Below are positions 7,646 to 16,972 of a stretch of DNA of 64,000 nt, piece by piece; the stretch's first letter is position 1, and every line of letters starts with the position of its first letter. The notes beneath the pieces were generated by a model, which worked only from the letters and a program-made list of their open reading frames with translations, made no database searches and had not been told where the DNA came from. The position numbers and the translations under genes were made by a program. Source of the DNA: UBA1672 sp964587815 (GTDB taxonomy: Bacteria > Pseudomonadota > Alphaproteobacteria > Micavibrionales > Micavibrionaceae); assembly GCA_964587815.1 (NCBI GenBank), contig CAZPMH010000005.1, positions 52,581 through 116,580 of the forward strand. The letters run 5' to 3'.

Positions 7646-10225
7646 CTAGTAAAGACCGCCTGTTCCGGTGTTGACCGCAGATGGCTGCGTCGGATTACTG
7701 CCTTGTGTTTGCGGCGTTACTGTCACTACGCTCCCCGCGCTTGGCGTGAAGCCGGATGTATACTCACTCGCGCTGCGGTCATCATAAAAATAGCCGGAAT
7801 TTTGCATCAGGGAGATACCGTTTTCGCCTAAGATGTACATTTCTTCTGTCGGCTCCGTGCCTTTAACAAAGGATTCCCAGATGACTTTCTTATCGCCCGG
7901 TCTTGCGCGTACCCCTGTTTCGGCATTAATGCGGATGTTTCTAATGCCTGGTGGCCTGCGGAATGGGACGGGCGGCTTGTCTTTTAGTGCCTCTTTCATG
8001 AAGTCTTTAAAAATCGGGACAGCGACTGATGAGCCTGTTTCTCTCTTTCCTAGTGAGCGCGGCGAGTCGAAACCTGCGTAGACGCCGACAACCAGATTAG
8101 GGGTAAAGCCGATAAACCATGCATCCCGGGAGTCATTGGTTGTGCCTGTTTTGCCTGCAATCGGACGGTTGAGTGATCTCAAACGAGTTCCTGTGCCGCG
8201 TTTTATAACGCCTTCCATGATTGATACCATTTGGTAGGCGGTACGCGGATCGGCAATTTGTTCGCGCGTATCAGGCACTTTCGGGAATTCTTGCCCTTCC
8301 CATTTGATCAGGCTTCCGCAGCGTTCGCACTTTCTGTCATCATGTTTGAAAATGGTTTTGCCGTGGCGGTTTTGAACGCGGTCGATAAATGTCGGCGTTA
8401 CCTTTTTGCCGCCATTAACCAGCATCGCATAGGATGTTGTCATTCGCAGCAATGTTGTTTCAGCCGAGCCCAGTGAATTGGCAAGCAATGGCTGCATATC
8501 GTCTGTGATGCCGAAATGGTTGGCGTATTTTGCGATAAGTTCCATACCCAGAAAATCAGCCAAGCGGACGGTCATCAGGTTTCTCGACTTTTCGATGCCG
8601 ATACGAATTGGAGTAGGACCGTAGAAGTTTTTTGAATAGTTTGAAGGCTTCCACGTGCCCGCCACATCATCTTCCAAAACGAAGGGCGCATCCAAAACGA
8701 GTGTCGCAGGTGTGAAGCCCTTATCCAACGCGGCGAGATATACGAACGGTTTGAATGCCGAACCCGGCTGGCGTTGGGCTTGCGTGGCGCGGTTAAATTC
8801 GCTGCCGCCGTAGCGATAGTTCCAGCCGCCCTGCATGGCAAGCACACGCCCTGTATGTGGGTTGAGCGCAATCAGGCCGCCCTGAATGAGTGGCACTTGA
8901 CGCAGATGGTAATCGGCCTGTTCTGCTTCGTCCTGATTTTCTTTTGCGTTTTCATTTTCGCTTTTCTTTTCTTCCACCATGATGACGTCACCGACCTGCA
9001 CAACGTCAGCGGGTTTTTGAACTTGCGGGCCGAGCGCATACCCGTCGTTCAAATATTTGCGCGCCCATTTCATGTCTTCCAGTGTCAATGTGCCGCGTCT
9101 TTTGTCGGCAAAACCCAATGCAGCTTGTTTTTCGTCTATGTCGAGCACGACGGCAAGCTTCCAACTGCCAAGCATACCTTCGGGTTCTTCGACTTTTTCA
9201 AGTTTTTTGCGCCAGTCATCCATTGTTTCGAATGTCGTGAGAGCACCGCGCCAGCCGTGGCGCTTATCATACGCACTCAAACCTTTGCGAAGAGCCTCTT
9301 CGGCAATGTCTTGCAGTTTCGGATCAACGGAGGTTTTCACGGCCAGACCGCCTTGATACAGGCTGTCTTCCCCGTATTTTTCCGACAATTCACGGCGGAC
9401 TTCTTCGGCGAAATACGGGGCATCGACCGTGTCATTAACGGTGTCTTGCGTTTGTAGGGGAGCAAGCCTTGCGAGTTCTGCCTGCGTTTCGGTGATGTAG
9501 CCTTCAATTTCCATGCGGCCGATTACCCAGTTCCGTCTTGCCAGCGCGCGTTCCTGATTGCGGACAGGGTGATAATTGTTTGGTGCCTTCGGTAGTGCCG
9601 CGAGGTATGCGATTTCAGGGATTGTCAGCTCTTCCAAAGATTTATTGAAGTAATGCAAGGCCGCGGATGCAACACCGTACGTTCCGCCGCCGAGATAAAT
9701 CTGGTTGAGGTAAAGCTCTAGGATATGATCTTTGCCGAGTGATTTTGACATGCGGTGCGCGAGGATGACCTCTTTTAACTTCCGCTCATAATCAACTTCG
9801 TTTGAGAAGAAAAAGTTTTTTGCGACCTGTTGCGTGATGGTTGATGCGCCTTGCGGGCGTTTTCGAACACCCTGCAATTTGTTCTTTGCCGCGATAAAGG
9901 CCGCGCGCGCAATGGCTTTCATGTCAACGCCGCTGTGGGTGTAGAAGTTTTGGTCTTCTGCTGCGATGAAGGCGTTTTTCACGCGGTCGGGGATGAATTC
10001 AATCGGTACGAAGACGCGTTTTTCCTGCGCGAATTCGGCGAGCAAGCGCCCGTCGCCCGCATAGAGGCGTGTGACAATCGGCGGCTCATAATTTTTTAAT
10101 TCCGTGTAATCAGGTAAATCCTGGCTGTAATGATTGACGATGTATGCGAAGCCGAGCATCGCACAAACCGCGCAAACAAAACCGATAGAGAATAGCCACA
10201 AAAAAATTTTAGAAAGAATTTTCAT
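7646..10225 (-). CDS. mrcA: Penicillin-binding protein 1A, bifunctional glycosyltransferase/transpeptidase
   Basis: Polymerises glycan strands from lipid II and cross-links peptides in the periplasm. The 859-residue protein has an N-terminal membrane anchor (residues about 7-31). A GT51 domain follows, with the catalytic Glu90 in EDQNFYTHSGVD and RPQGASTITQQVAKN. The transpeptidase domain has the active Ser489 in SAFK (SxxK), SRN at 547-549 and KTGT at 692-695. A CxxC segment (RKCERCG, about 632-638) lies inside the transpeptidase domain. The C-terminus is a Thr/Ser/Gly/Pro tail. It is the first gene of a pair with the downstream GIY-YIG gene. Identification is firm. Confidence 0.95.
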   Translation of the reverse strand: MKILSKIFLWLFSIGFVCAVCAMLGFAYIVNHYSQDLPDYTELKNYEPPIVTRLYAGDGRLLAEFAQEKRVFVPIEFIPDRVKNAFIAAEDQNFYTHSGVDMKAIARAAFIAAKNKLQGVRKRPQGASTITQQVAKNFFFSNEVDYERKLKEVILAHRMSKSLGKDHILELYLNQIYLGGGTYGVASAALHYFNKSLEELTIPEIAYLAALPKAPNNYHPVRNQERALARRNWVIGRMEIEGYITETQAELARLAPLQTQDTVNDTVDAPYFAEEVRRELSEKYGEDSLYQGGLAVKTSVDPKLQDIAEEALRKGLSAYDKRHGWRGALTTFETMDDWRKKLEKVEEPEGMLGSWKLAVVLDIDEKQAALGFADKRRGTLTLEDMKWARKYLNDGYALGPQVQKPADVVQVGDVIMVEEKKSENENAKENQDEAEQADYHLRQVPLIQGGLIALNPHTGRVLAMQGGWNYRYGGSEFNRATQAQRQPGSAFKPFVYLAALDKGFTPATLVLDAPFVLEDDVAGTWKPSNYSKNFYGPTPIRIGIEKSRNLMTVRLADFLGMELIAKYANHFGITDDMQPLLANSLGSAETTLLRMTTSYAMLVNGGKKVTPTFIDRVQNRHGKTIFKHDDRKCERCGSLIKWEGQEFPKVPDTREQIADPRTAYQMVSIMEGVIKRGTGTRLRSLNRPIAGKTGTTNDSRDAWFIGFTPNLVVGVYAGFDSPRSLGKRETGSSVAVPIFKDFMKEALKDKPPVPFRRPPGIRNIRINAETGVRARPGDKKVIWESFVKGTEPTEEMYILGENGISLMQNSGYFYDDRSASEYTSGFTPSAGSVVTVTPQTQGSNPTQPSAVNTGTGGLY

Positions 10226-10388
10226 AACGCGCGCACTCTCATCACTTCTTTATTCAATTTTACGATCAAACTTTTGGTATTTTGCCGTTGGTCTTATGAT
10301 ATTTTCTGATTTAGGTTTTGTGTTACCACAAACGCCGCAAAAGCTCAACAAATTGTGGCTTTTTATCGCGCTGTACCTGTTCGCTTAT

Positions 10389-11186
10389 TTATGCTGTGCG
10401 GCGAACAATCGGCCCTTCCGCACGGCCGTTGATGAATTGGTCGACATATTCATTGCCCGAACGGTCTAATTCTTCGACAGGGCCTGTCCAGATGATGCGG
10501 CCTTCGTAAATCATCGCGACGTAATCAGCAATTTTGCGTGCGCTGGCCATATCATGTGTGATTGAAAGTGCCGTTGCGCCCAGGCCTTTGACCTGATCAA
10601 TAATCAATTCGTTGATGACGTCTGCCATAATCGGATCTAACCCCGTTGTGGGTTCATCGAAGAAAATGATATCAGGCTTCGTTGCTACGGCGCGCGCGAG
10701 GCTGACGCGTTTTTGCATACCGCCCGATAGTTCCGCGGGGTAAAGATCAGCAACCGCGGCGCGCAGGCCAACGGATTTGATTTTCTCGACCGCAATTTCG
10801 CGCGCTTGTTTTTTATCCATGCCCTGACCGTGCACGAGGCCAAAGCTGACATTCTCCCAAATTTTGAGGGAATCGAATAACGCGCCGCCCTGGAACAGCA
10901 TACCGAATTTATGCATCAGCTTGCTGCGGCTTTTTTGATCTATGCCAACGCTTTCTTCGCCATCAACCAGAATAGAGCCCGAATCAGGCGTGACCAAGCC
11001 CAGAACAGATTTAAGCATCACCGATTTACCCGTTCCGGATCCGCCAATCACTACCATTGATTTTTTAGCCGGTACAGAAAGGCTCAGGCCATTTAAAACG
11101 TGATTGTCGCCGAACGCTTTGGTGACGTTTTTCAGTTCCAGTTTGAGCGGTTCGTGGTTTGAATTGGCGTTTTGTGTTTCGGTCAT
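10389..11186 (-). CDS. mlaF: ABC transporter ATPase, MlaF type
   Basis: Cytosolic ATPase of the Mla phospholipid transport system, which moves lipids between outer and inner membranes. The 265-residue protein has Walker A GGSGTGKS (residues 48-55), signature LSGGMQKR (153-160) and Walker B IIFFDEP (173-179). KRVSLARAVATKPD and GLDPIMADVINELI are typical of MlaF. The open frame runs back to 11354 inside mlaE, but ATG 11184-11186 overlaps the mlaE stop as ATGA, which marks the real start and translational coupling. The mlaD and mlaB partners are not seen next to it. Confidence 0.92.
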   Translation of the reverse strand: MTETQNANSNHEPLKLELKNVTKAFGDNHVLNGLSLSVPAKKSMVVIGGSGTGKSVMLKSVLGLVTPDSGSILVDGEESVGIDQKSRSKLMHKFGMLFQGGALFDSLKIWENVSFGLVHGQGMDKKQAREIAVEKIKSVGLRAAVADLYPAELSGGMQKRVSLARAVATKPDIIFFDEPTTGLDPIMADVINELIIDQVKGLGATALSITHDMASARKIADYVAMIYEGRIIWTGPVEELDRSGNEYVDQFINGRAEGPIVRRTA

Positions 11187-12007
11187 GAGAAGAAGACCTG
11201 TGTTATCAGGTAGTTGAAGATTAAAATCAAAATAGAGGATGACACCACCGCGTTGGTTGTGGCCGCGCCGACACCTTGCGCGCCGCGTGCGGAATGGAAG
11301 CCGTGATAGCAGCCCATGATCGAAACAATAAAGCCGAATGCGCATGCTTTCCACAGCCCTGAAATCACGTCAGTTGCGGTTAAAATATCCCATGTTTGCG
11401 ACAAATACCCTGCAGGCGAGAAGCCAAGGGAATAAACAGAGACAGCAAAACCGCCATACACGCCGATGATGTCACCAACCAAAACCAATAGAGGCAGCGT
11501 TAGCGTTGCCGCCAGAACGCGTGGTGCGATCAGGTATTTAAACGGGTTTACAGATAAGGTGCGGAGTGCGTCAATTTGTTCGGTCACGCGCATGGTTCCG
11601 ATTTCCGCGGCGATGGATGCGCCGACACGCCCCGCGACCATTAATCCCGCCAAAACGGGGGACAGTTCACGCGTGATAGACAGCACAACAACGCCAGCAA
11701 TTGCGCCCTCGGCGTTAAAGCGCGTAAAGCCCGTATAGCTTTGCAGTGCCAGCACCATACCAGTGAAGAGTGCCGTCATGCCGACAACGGGCAGTGAATA
11801 ATATCCGATATTTACCAATTGCCTTGCGAATTGCGCAGGAAAGAAAGGCGGTGTGAAACAATGAATAATGCTACGTGTACAAAACGTCATTAAGCGCCCG
11901 ATAGCCGCGAGAAAGTCAAGCAAAGCTGCGCCGATTGAATTCGGGATTCTTAGAACTGCGCCCAATGGTGAGATTGATTGTTTGCCCGATTTATTTGTAT
12001 CCGTCAT
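11183..12007 (-). CDS. mlaE: ABC transporter permease, MlaE type
   Basis: Inner-membrane permease of the Mla lipid transport complex. The 274-residue protein has several membrane helices. The family hallmark is GRVGASIAAEIGTMRVTEQIDALRTL in the middle, followed by PRVLAATLTLPLLVL and the GCYHGFHSARGAQGVG stretch near the C-terminus. About 45 polar and amphipathic residues precede the first clear helix. It overlaps mlaF by four bases. The operon as seen is mlaE-mlaF only; a substrate-binding MlaD would have to be encoded elsewhere. Confidence 0.93.
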   Translation of the reverse strand: MTDTNKSGKQSISPLGAVLRIPNSIGAALLDFLAAIGRLMTFCTRSIIHCFTPPFFPAQFARQLVNIGYYSLPVVGMTALFTGMVLALQSYTGFTRFNAEGAIAGVVVLSITRELSPVLAGLMVAGRVGASIAAEIGTMRVTEQIDALRTLSVNPFKYLIAPRVLAATLTLPLLVLVGDIIGVYGGFAVSVYSLGFSPAGYLSQTWDILTATDVISGLWKACAFGFIVSIMGCYHGFHSARGAQGVGAATTNAVVSSSILILIFNYLITQVFFS

Positions 12008-12101
12008 AGATTTGGTCGTCGCTCTGTAATCGTGTACGTTACATCTGATTTAATTTGTCAAAACCCTAAAGGAATTCGTTTAATCCGTCTATAGTGAAAA
12101 C

Positions 12102-12770
12102 ATGAAAGCGATTGATCCAAAAGATTTGGTTTGTATGGATGCCTTTGCCGGTGATTACGGCTATCGCATTGATCTGGCCTATGCCCGTGACGATAATACT
12201 TTGTTTGGCGAAGCGATATATAGAGATAATGCGAAATTGTGGCTGCATCGTGATTTGGCCGTTGTTGTGTTTCATGCGGCGAAACTTTGTGTTGATGACT
12301 ATAAGATACGATTCGTTTTGTATGATGGCCTGCGCACAGTGAACGCTCAGCTTGCGATGATGGAAACGCAACGTGTTAAAGACAACCCGCAATGGCTGGA
12401 GCCACCACGGCTTCTCTCCCCTGCCGGCGCGGGCGGGCATCCGCGCGGTATGGCGATTGATATAGGGTTGGAGACGCTCGATGGTGTGCTTTTGGATATG
12501 GGAACGGTTTTTGATTATTTGGCAGAACGATCAGATCCTGTACATAACCCCGCGCATCGTTTGCACGCTCATAATGCAGAGGTTACAGCAAACAGGGCGA
12601 TTTTGGATGACTGTATGCAAAAAGCGGCAGAGCATTGTGAAACCCCCGTTTTGCCGTTGCCAGAAGAGTGGTGGGATTTTCGCCTTATGCCCGAATATTA
12701 CAACCAATACGCCCCCATAAAGGATGAAGACTTGCCCGATGCAATAAAATTACACCGAAAGCGGGAATAA
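12102..12770 (+). CDS. VanX/DdpX-like D-alanyl-D-alanine dipeptidase (M15D)
   Basis: Zinc peptidase family that hydrolyses free D-Ala-D-Ala. The 222-residue protein lacks a signal peptide, so it is presumably cytosolic. It keeps the substrate Arg in YDGLRT (Arg78), the first zinc motif GGHPRGMAID (His113, Asp120) and the catalytic-base motif with Glu189 in EWWDF. In VanX the residue after EWW is the third zinc ligand His; here it is Asp192. Activity may therefore be retained with an altered site or lost. A cell-wall role is supported by nearby PBP1A and alr and by the next gene, which carries PG-binding-like repeats. Family firm, exact substrate inferred. Confidence 0.82.
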   Translation: MKAIDPKDLVCMDAFAGDYGYRIDLAYARDDNTLFGEAIYRDNAKLWLHRDLAVVVFHAAKLCVDDYKIRFVLYDGLRTVNAQLAMMETQRVKDNPQWLEPPRLLSPAGAGGHPRGMAIDIGLETLDGVLLDMGTVFDYLAERSDPVHNPAHRLHAHNAEVTANRAILDDCMQKAAEHCETPVLPLPEEWWDFRLMPEYYNQYAPIKDEDLPDAIKLHRKRE

Positions 12771-12844
12771 AATTTGCTTTTGATATTTAATTACTTTAAA
12801 GTGGTAACAATAAGAAAAATATAAATGGGTAGCTAGAGGGTGAC

Positions 12845-15800
12845 ATGGCGAGAGATCCTAACGTAGAAATTTTACAAGACATTATTATCCGTAATCTGGA
12901 TACGCTTGGCATTAATATGCAGGCGGATCAAATCGGGAATTATACAACAGGTGAGCCTGACGGTATTTTAGGATCAGGAACGGCGCTGGCTTTAAACACA
13001 CTGGTAAATCAAGGGCAAATGGCCTCTCCAGACTTAGAAAACGGCGAAGCTTTTACAAACAGCTATAATGCAGATACGATTGGTTATATCGCCGATTATA
13101 TGGCTTTGCGTGGTGTTTCACAGGAAGATATCGACAGCTTTGTTGAGACAGCAACGGCATCTTTGGTTGAGACGGATCTAGGTGCGCAATATGAAGGCAC
13201 TGAAATTAATACAGACAGAACGGCTGATTCTCTCAATGCGGCACGTGCGACCTTTGAAATTACGAGACAGGCCACTCTTGATGGCGCTGATCCTGCACAA
13301 GCTGTTCAAGACGCGATGGCGGCACAAGAAGAAGCACGCGCGGCCGAAGCAACAGAAGCTGAATTATCAACGCTTATGGAGCCTAACGCTGATTACACGC
13401 AGGCTGATGGGACGGTTTATTCAAATGGTCGTGTCGCAGCTATGCAAGGCGTTATCATCAATAACTTAGATAAGCTGGATATCGGCTTGACCGCGCAACA
13501 AATTGGTGGTGCGGATGGTCAACCCGACGATCTTATGGGCGGGAATACAGCCGCAGCCTTGCAGACAATTGTTTATTCCGCACAGCTTTCATCAGGCGTT
13601 GATGCCAGCGACGTTACGTTGGATATCACAGGCCAAACACACAGCATGGTTTCAGCATATCTCTTGAACAACGGCGTTTCAGAAGAAGATACAATGGTCT
13701 TTATGGGGCAGCTTGCTGATTTGAACGGTGATCTAAACGGTGCGTACACACAGGGCGCGGATGTTGACCCAAGCACACTGGATATTGAAGTTATTGCAGA
13801 AACCGAGGCTCCTTCAGCGGATGACGAGGGCGTAACGGCACAAGCCGATGAATTGGACGGTGCGGAAGGTCTTGCAGAGCCAGGCACTGACATTACTACA
13901 GAACCCGGTATGTTTACACCTACTACGACAATGACTTTAGAAGAGTTTGAAGAATTAGGTGAAGAAGATGTTCTCAGCCTTGAGCAGCAATATATGGTTG
14001 AAAATTTTCCTGCGGCGCGTGATGCGGCCTTAGAAGAAGCAGGCATGGGTGATGTTCAGGCACGCTTAGATGAAGCCGTACGTTTTGAAGCCGAAGAGGT
14101 TGATGGCCTTATTCAGAGCGCTGCAACAGAAAAGAATGGCATTGACCGCATGCTGCGGGAAGAAAGAGCACGCTTCGCCGATACTCCGATTACTTTTGAA
14201 TATGAGCATGATGGCGAGACGCACACAACGCGTATGAGCCTCAACGAGATCAATGAGAAAGACGGTTCAGGGTTCCTGTTTTTTGGTGATGGAGACACAG
14301 ATAGAGAACAAGCTGCCTACGATGCAGGACGCGTTGCATTTCAGGAACAGCTTTTACAACAAATTCCTGAAGGTCAAGACCCTGATGGAGAGCAGTTAGA
14401 TTTCGCTGCGTTGCAAGCCCGCTCCGCAGAATTGCGCGATATGATCCCTCGTACTGAAGTGCGTGGGCCTTATGATGTCGTCGAGTTCCCCGGCTCTATT
14501 CAGGCTGATGCTGATCAAGCGATTTCTGACCTTCAGGCTGAAAAAGAACAAATTATTGCGCAAGTAGACGCGTCTGAGATTGTTGTTGCGACAGGCGAGG
14601 CCGTTCCGATTGAAACTATTTCACCCGAATTGGCGGAGGTCGCTGAAGATATTGACGCTGTAGCTGCAGATGTCGAAGAAAACGGAAGCGCTTTGGACGA
14701 GGCCGCTGCTCTAATGGCAGAAATTGAAGCCGGATTGGACGCTGTTGAAGCCGGGACTGCAGAATTAGAAGCAGATCAAGAAGAGCGTGCAGCATCCTTA
14801 GCAGAGCTTTCTGACGCTATTGATGCCGAGCTTTCGGATGATGCGTCACATATCACATCATTTGCTGATGAGCTGGACGGTGCGTCTGAATTGGCGCATG
14901 CAGCGATTGTGGCAGGCTACGATCATGAGGCAGGGATCGGCGGCGAGTTTGAAACGGCGATTACGCGCACGGAAATGCCGGATGCTCCTGTTTCTTATAT
15001 TCCCGAATCAGGCATGGTCACACCAACAGCGACCATGACACAAGCAGAGTTTCTCGCTTTGCAAGATGAAGATGTTCTGGATGTTGAGCAGCAATATATG
15101 GTCGCGTCATACTCTGACGCCCGAGAAATTACATTACAGCAAGCCGGACTTGAAGAAGCAGAGGCGCGTTTAGCAGAAGCAGAGCGTTTCAGAGCAGAAG
15201 ACGTTGACGGTCTTATTGCTGATGCTCGCACTGAAAAATCAGGCATTGATACTACATTGCGTGCCGAAAGAGAACAGTTTGCTGATACCCCGATTGTTTT
15301 CGATTATGAATATGAAGGTGAAACAATCACTACACGCATGAGCCTGAATGAAATAAATGAAAAAGATGGCGGTCACTTCCTGTTCTGGGACGGTGACTCT
15401 GCGCAAGAACAGGCCGCTTACGATGCAGGCCGCATTGCATTTGAAGAGCAGCTTTTGCAGCAAGTTCCCGAAGGCCAAGATCAGACTTATGGTGACTTGC
15501 AGGCGCGCTCAAGAGAACTGCACGGCATGGTTCCGCGCGTAGAATTGCAGGGGCCTTATAATTCTACAAATATTCCCGGATCTATTCAGGCAGACGCTGA
15601 TAGAGCCATAGCGGAGGCCGAAGCTGCCAGAGATGCTATTGTTGCCCGCGTTGATAACGCGGAGATACATGTTGCAACAGGCGAAGAGGTTCCTGTCGAT
15701 CAGGTTGAAGATTTGGAGGCTGTTCGCCCTGTCGGATTTGCGGAAGGCATCAGTGATGTCGAGACACAGCCGGTTGAGCCTGTTGCTCCTGAAGTTTTGG

Positions 15801-15862
15801 CTGCGAATGAGCAAGGCACTGACGTTCAGGTTGCGCCGTACGGCATGGGTCACCCGATGTAA
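12845..15862 (+). CDS. Large acidic protein with duplicated PG-binding-like and long repeat units
   Basis: A 1005-residue, strongly acidic protein without signal peptide or membrane helix; I do not recognise it as a whole. Two N-terminal units (residues about 6-55 and 194-248) resemble peptidoglycan-binding type 1 domains, each with a helix, a GxPD segment (GEPDGILGSGTALAL and GQPDDLMGGNTAAAL) and a following helix. Two long units (about 356-592 and 724-954) are clearly homologous and share the exact segment TTRMSLNEINEKDG and PGSIQADAD. An Ala/Glu/Asp coiled-coil linker lies between them (about 593-700). The start has a GAGGG ribosome site. The 3' end overlaps the convergent alr by 13 bases. 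The name describes only what is visible. Confidence 0.8.
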   Translation: MARDPNVEILQDIIIRNLDTLGINMQADQIGNYTTGEPDGILGSGTALALNTLVNQGQMASPDLENGEAFTNSYNADTIGYIADYMALRGVSQEDIDSFVETATASLVETDLGAQYEGTEINTDRTADSLNAARATFEITRQATLDGADPAQAVQDAMAAQEEARAAEATEAELSTLMEPNADYTQADGTVYSNGRVAAMQGVIINNLDKLDIGLTAQQIGGADGQPDDLMGGNTAAALQTIVYSAQLSSGVDASDVTLDITGQTHSMVSAYLLNNGVSEEDTMVFMGQLADLNGDLNGAYTQGADVDPSTLDIEVIAETEAPSADDEGVTAQADELDGAEGLAEPGTDITTEPGMFTPTTTMTLEEFEELGEEDVLSLEQQYMVENFPAARDAALEEAGMGDVQARLDEAVRFEAEEVDGLIQSAATEKNGIDRMLREERARFADTPITFEYEHDGETHTTRMSLNEINEKDGSGFLFFGDGDTDREQAAYDAGRVAFQEQLLQQIPEGQDPDGEQLDFAALQARSAELRDMIPRTEVRGPYDVVEFPGSIQADADQAISDLQAEKEQIIAQVDASEIVVATGEAVPIETISPELAEVAEDIDAVAADVEENGSALDEAAALMAEIEAGLDAVEAGTAELEADQEERAASLAELSDAIDAELSDDASHITSFADELDGASELAHAAIVAGYDHEAGIGGEFETAITRTEMPDAPVSYIPESGMVTPTATMTQAEFLALQDEDVLDVEQQYMVASYSDAREITLQQAGLEEAEARLAEAERFRAEDVDGLIADARTEKSGIDTTLRAEREQFADTPIVFDYEYEGETITTRMSLNEINEKDGGHFLFWDGDSAQEQAAYDAGRIAFEEQLLQQVPEGQDQTYGDLQARSRELHGMVPRVELQGPYNSTNIPGSIQADADRAIAEAEAARDAIVARVDNAEIHVATGEEVPVDQVEDLEAVRPVGFAEGISDVETQPVEPVAPEVLAANEQGTDVQVAPYGMGHPM
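13910..14620 (+). repeat. Long protein-coding repeat, copy 1
   Basis: First copy of a roughly 235-residue unit inside the 1005-residue protein (residues about 356-592). It begins MFTPTTTMT, contains LEQQYMV, FADTPI, TRMSLNEINEKDG and EQLLQQIPEGQD, and ends near VATGEAVPIE. Copy 2 is at 15014-15706. The copies differ at many positions and by small indels, so the duplication is old. Confidence 0.88.
15014..15706 (+). repeat. Long protein-coding repeat, copy 2
   Basis: Second copy (residues about 724-954) of the unit at 13910-14620. It begins MVTPTATMT, shares VEQQYMV, FADTPI, TRMSLNEINEKDG, EQLLQQVPEGQD and IPGSIQADAD, and ends near VATGEEVPVD. Each copy is followed by a different sequence, so the unit behaves like a discrete domain. 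Confidence 0.88.
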
Positions 15863-16944
15863 TTTCTGATATATCTATTTCCAAGCGCGGTGAGGATTTC
15901 ATAAGAGATTGTTCCCGCGCTTTTTGCTATCTGGTCGATCGGTTGGTTTTCGCCGATGATTTCTAACATATCGCCCTTTTGCGGCCTTTCATTTTCGGGC
16001 AAATGCGTGATGTCACAGATAGTTAAATCCATGGAGACGCGCCCGCGGATGGGGAGCGGTTTGCCGTTCCAATAGAGATTTCCTGAATTGGAGAGGCTGC
16101 GCAGAAAGCCGTCTGCATAGCCGAAGCCCAGAACAGCGACGTGCCCGTCTTTATCAAAAGTGTAGGTTGAGTTATAGCCGATGCCGTCGCCTTTTTTCAC
16201 GCTACGGATTTGTAGAATCGGCGCTTCTAATGTCACAACGGGGTTCATCGGGTTCGGCTTACCGTCCATCGGCGCGCCGCCGTAAAGGGCGATCCCCGCG
16301 CGCGTGAGGTCATTGTGATACTCCTGCCCTAAAAATATGCCACCTGAATTGGAGAGGCATTTTTGCGCATCGGGAAAGTGCGCAGCAATCTCATCGAAAG
16401 CTTTTTTTTGCTTTTGATTGAGCGGGTTATCTTGTTCTTCAGCTGAGGCGAAATGCGTCATAACGTAGAGGATGTGCAGCCCGCTCATAACGGATTGGTC
16501 ATCGATTAGTGCTTTCGTCTCTTCGCGGTCGAGGCCGAGACGACTCATCCCTGTATCGAAGTGGATAATGGCGGGGAGCTTTTCTCCCGTCTCTTGCGCT
16601 AAGTCTTGATAGGCCTTGATTTCGGAAAGGTCGTTCAGGACGGGGATCAGATGATGTTCGATATATTTTTTGCCGTCTTTGTGCGAGAAGCCGTTGAGGA
16701 TGAATAATCTGGCGGCAGGGAGCAAGTTTCTTAGCTCTATCCCCTCTTCTATTGTTGCGATGAAAAAGCTGCGTGCGCCTGCTTCGTAAAGCGCAGGAAC
16801 GGCGCGGTTTGCGCCGAGGCCGTAGGCGCTGGCTTTGACGGAGCACGCGGTCTCGCAGGTTGCGGCGCTCATGCGATCCAAGAGTTTGTAATTTTCCTTA
16901 AGGGCGGCAAGATTTATACTCAGAACGGGGCTGATAGCAGACAT
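15850..16944 (-). CDS. alr: Alanine racemase
   Basis: PLP enzyme that interconverts L- and D-alanine for peptidoglycan. The 364-residue protein has the PLP Lys37 in SVKASAYGLG (the family usually reads VKADAYGHG), the HFDTGMSRLG motif and the second catalytic Tyr257 in GIGYNSTY. The C-terminal domain has RVSMDLTICDIT. It lies 28 bases downstream of dnaB on the same strand, an order common in alphaproteobacteria, and overlaps the convergent acidic-protein gene by 13 bases. Identification is firm. Confidence 0.95.
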   Translation of the reverse strand: MSAISPVLSINLAALKENYKLLDRMSAATCETACSVKASAYGLGANRAVPALYEAGARSFFIATIEEGIELRNLLPAARLFILNGFSHKDGKKYIEHHLIPVLNDLSEIKAYQDLAQETGEKLPAIIHFDTGMSRLGLDREETKALIDDQSVMSGLHILYVMTHFASAEEQDNPLNQKQKKAFDEIAAHFPDAQKCLSNSGGIFLGQEYHNDLTRAGIALYGGAPMDGKPNPMNPVVTLEAPILQIRSVKKGDGIGYNSTYTFDKDGHVAVLGFGYADGFLRSLSNSGNLYWNGKPLPIRGRVSMDLTICDITHLPENERPQKGDMLEIIGENQPIDQIAKSAGTISYEILTALGNRYIRNYIG

Positions 16945-16972
16945 TGGTCTTTCTTCTTAAGGTTAGTTAGGC

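Noticed and set aside
8774..9457. 227-residue plus-strand open frame
   Set aside because: Antisense to the PBP1A gene; Phe-rich shadow translation with no domain.
10134..10469. 111-residue plus-strand open frame with hydrophobic stretches across the gap between PBP1A and mlaF
   Set aside because: It overlaps the start of PBP1A and the end of mlaF, has no ribosome site, and only about 160 bases of it are free of other genes.
12781..12800. TTAA-N5-TTAA resembling a CtrA site before the acidic repeat protein
   Set aside because: CtrA sites have seven bases between half-sites; spacing here is five. Similar AT-rich pairs occur by chance.
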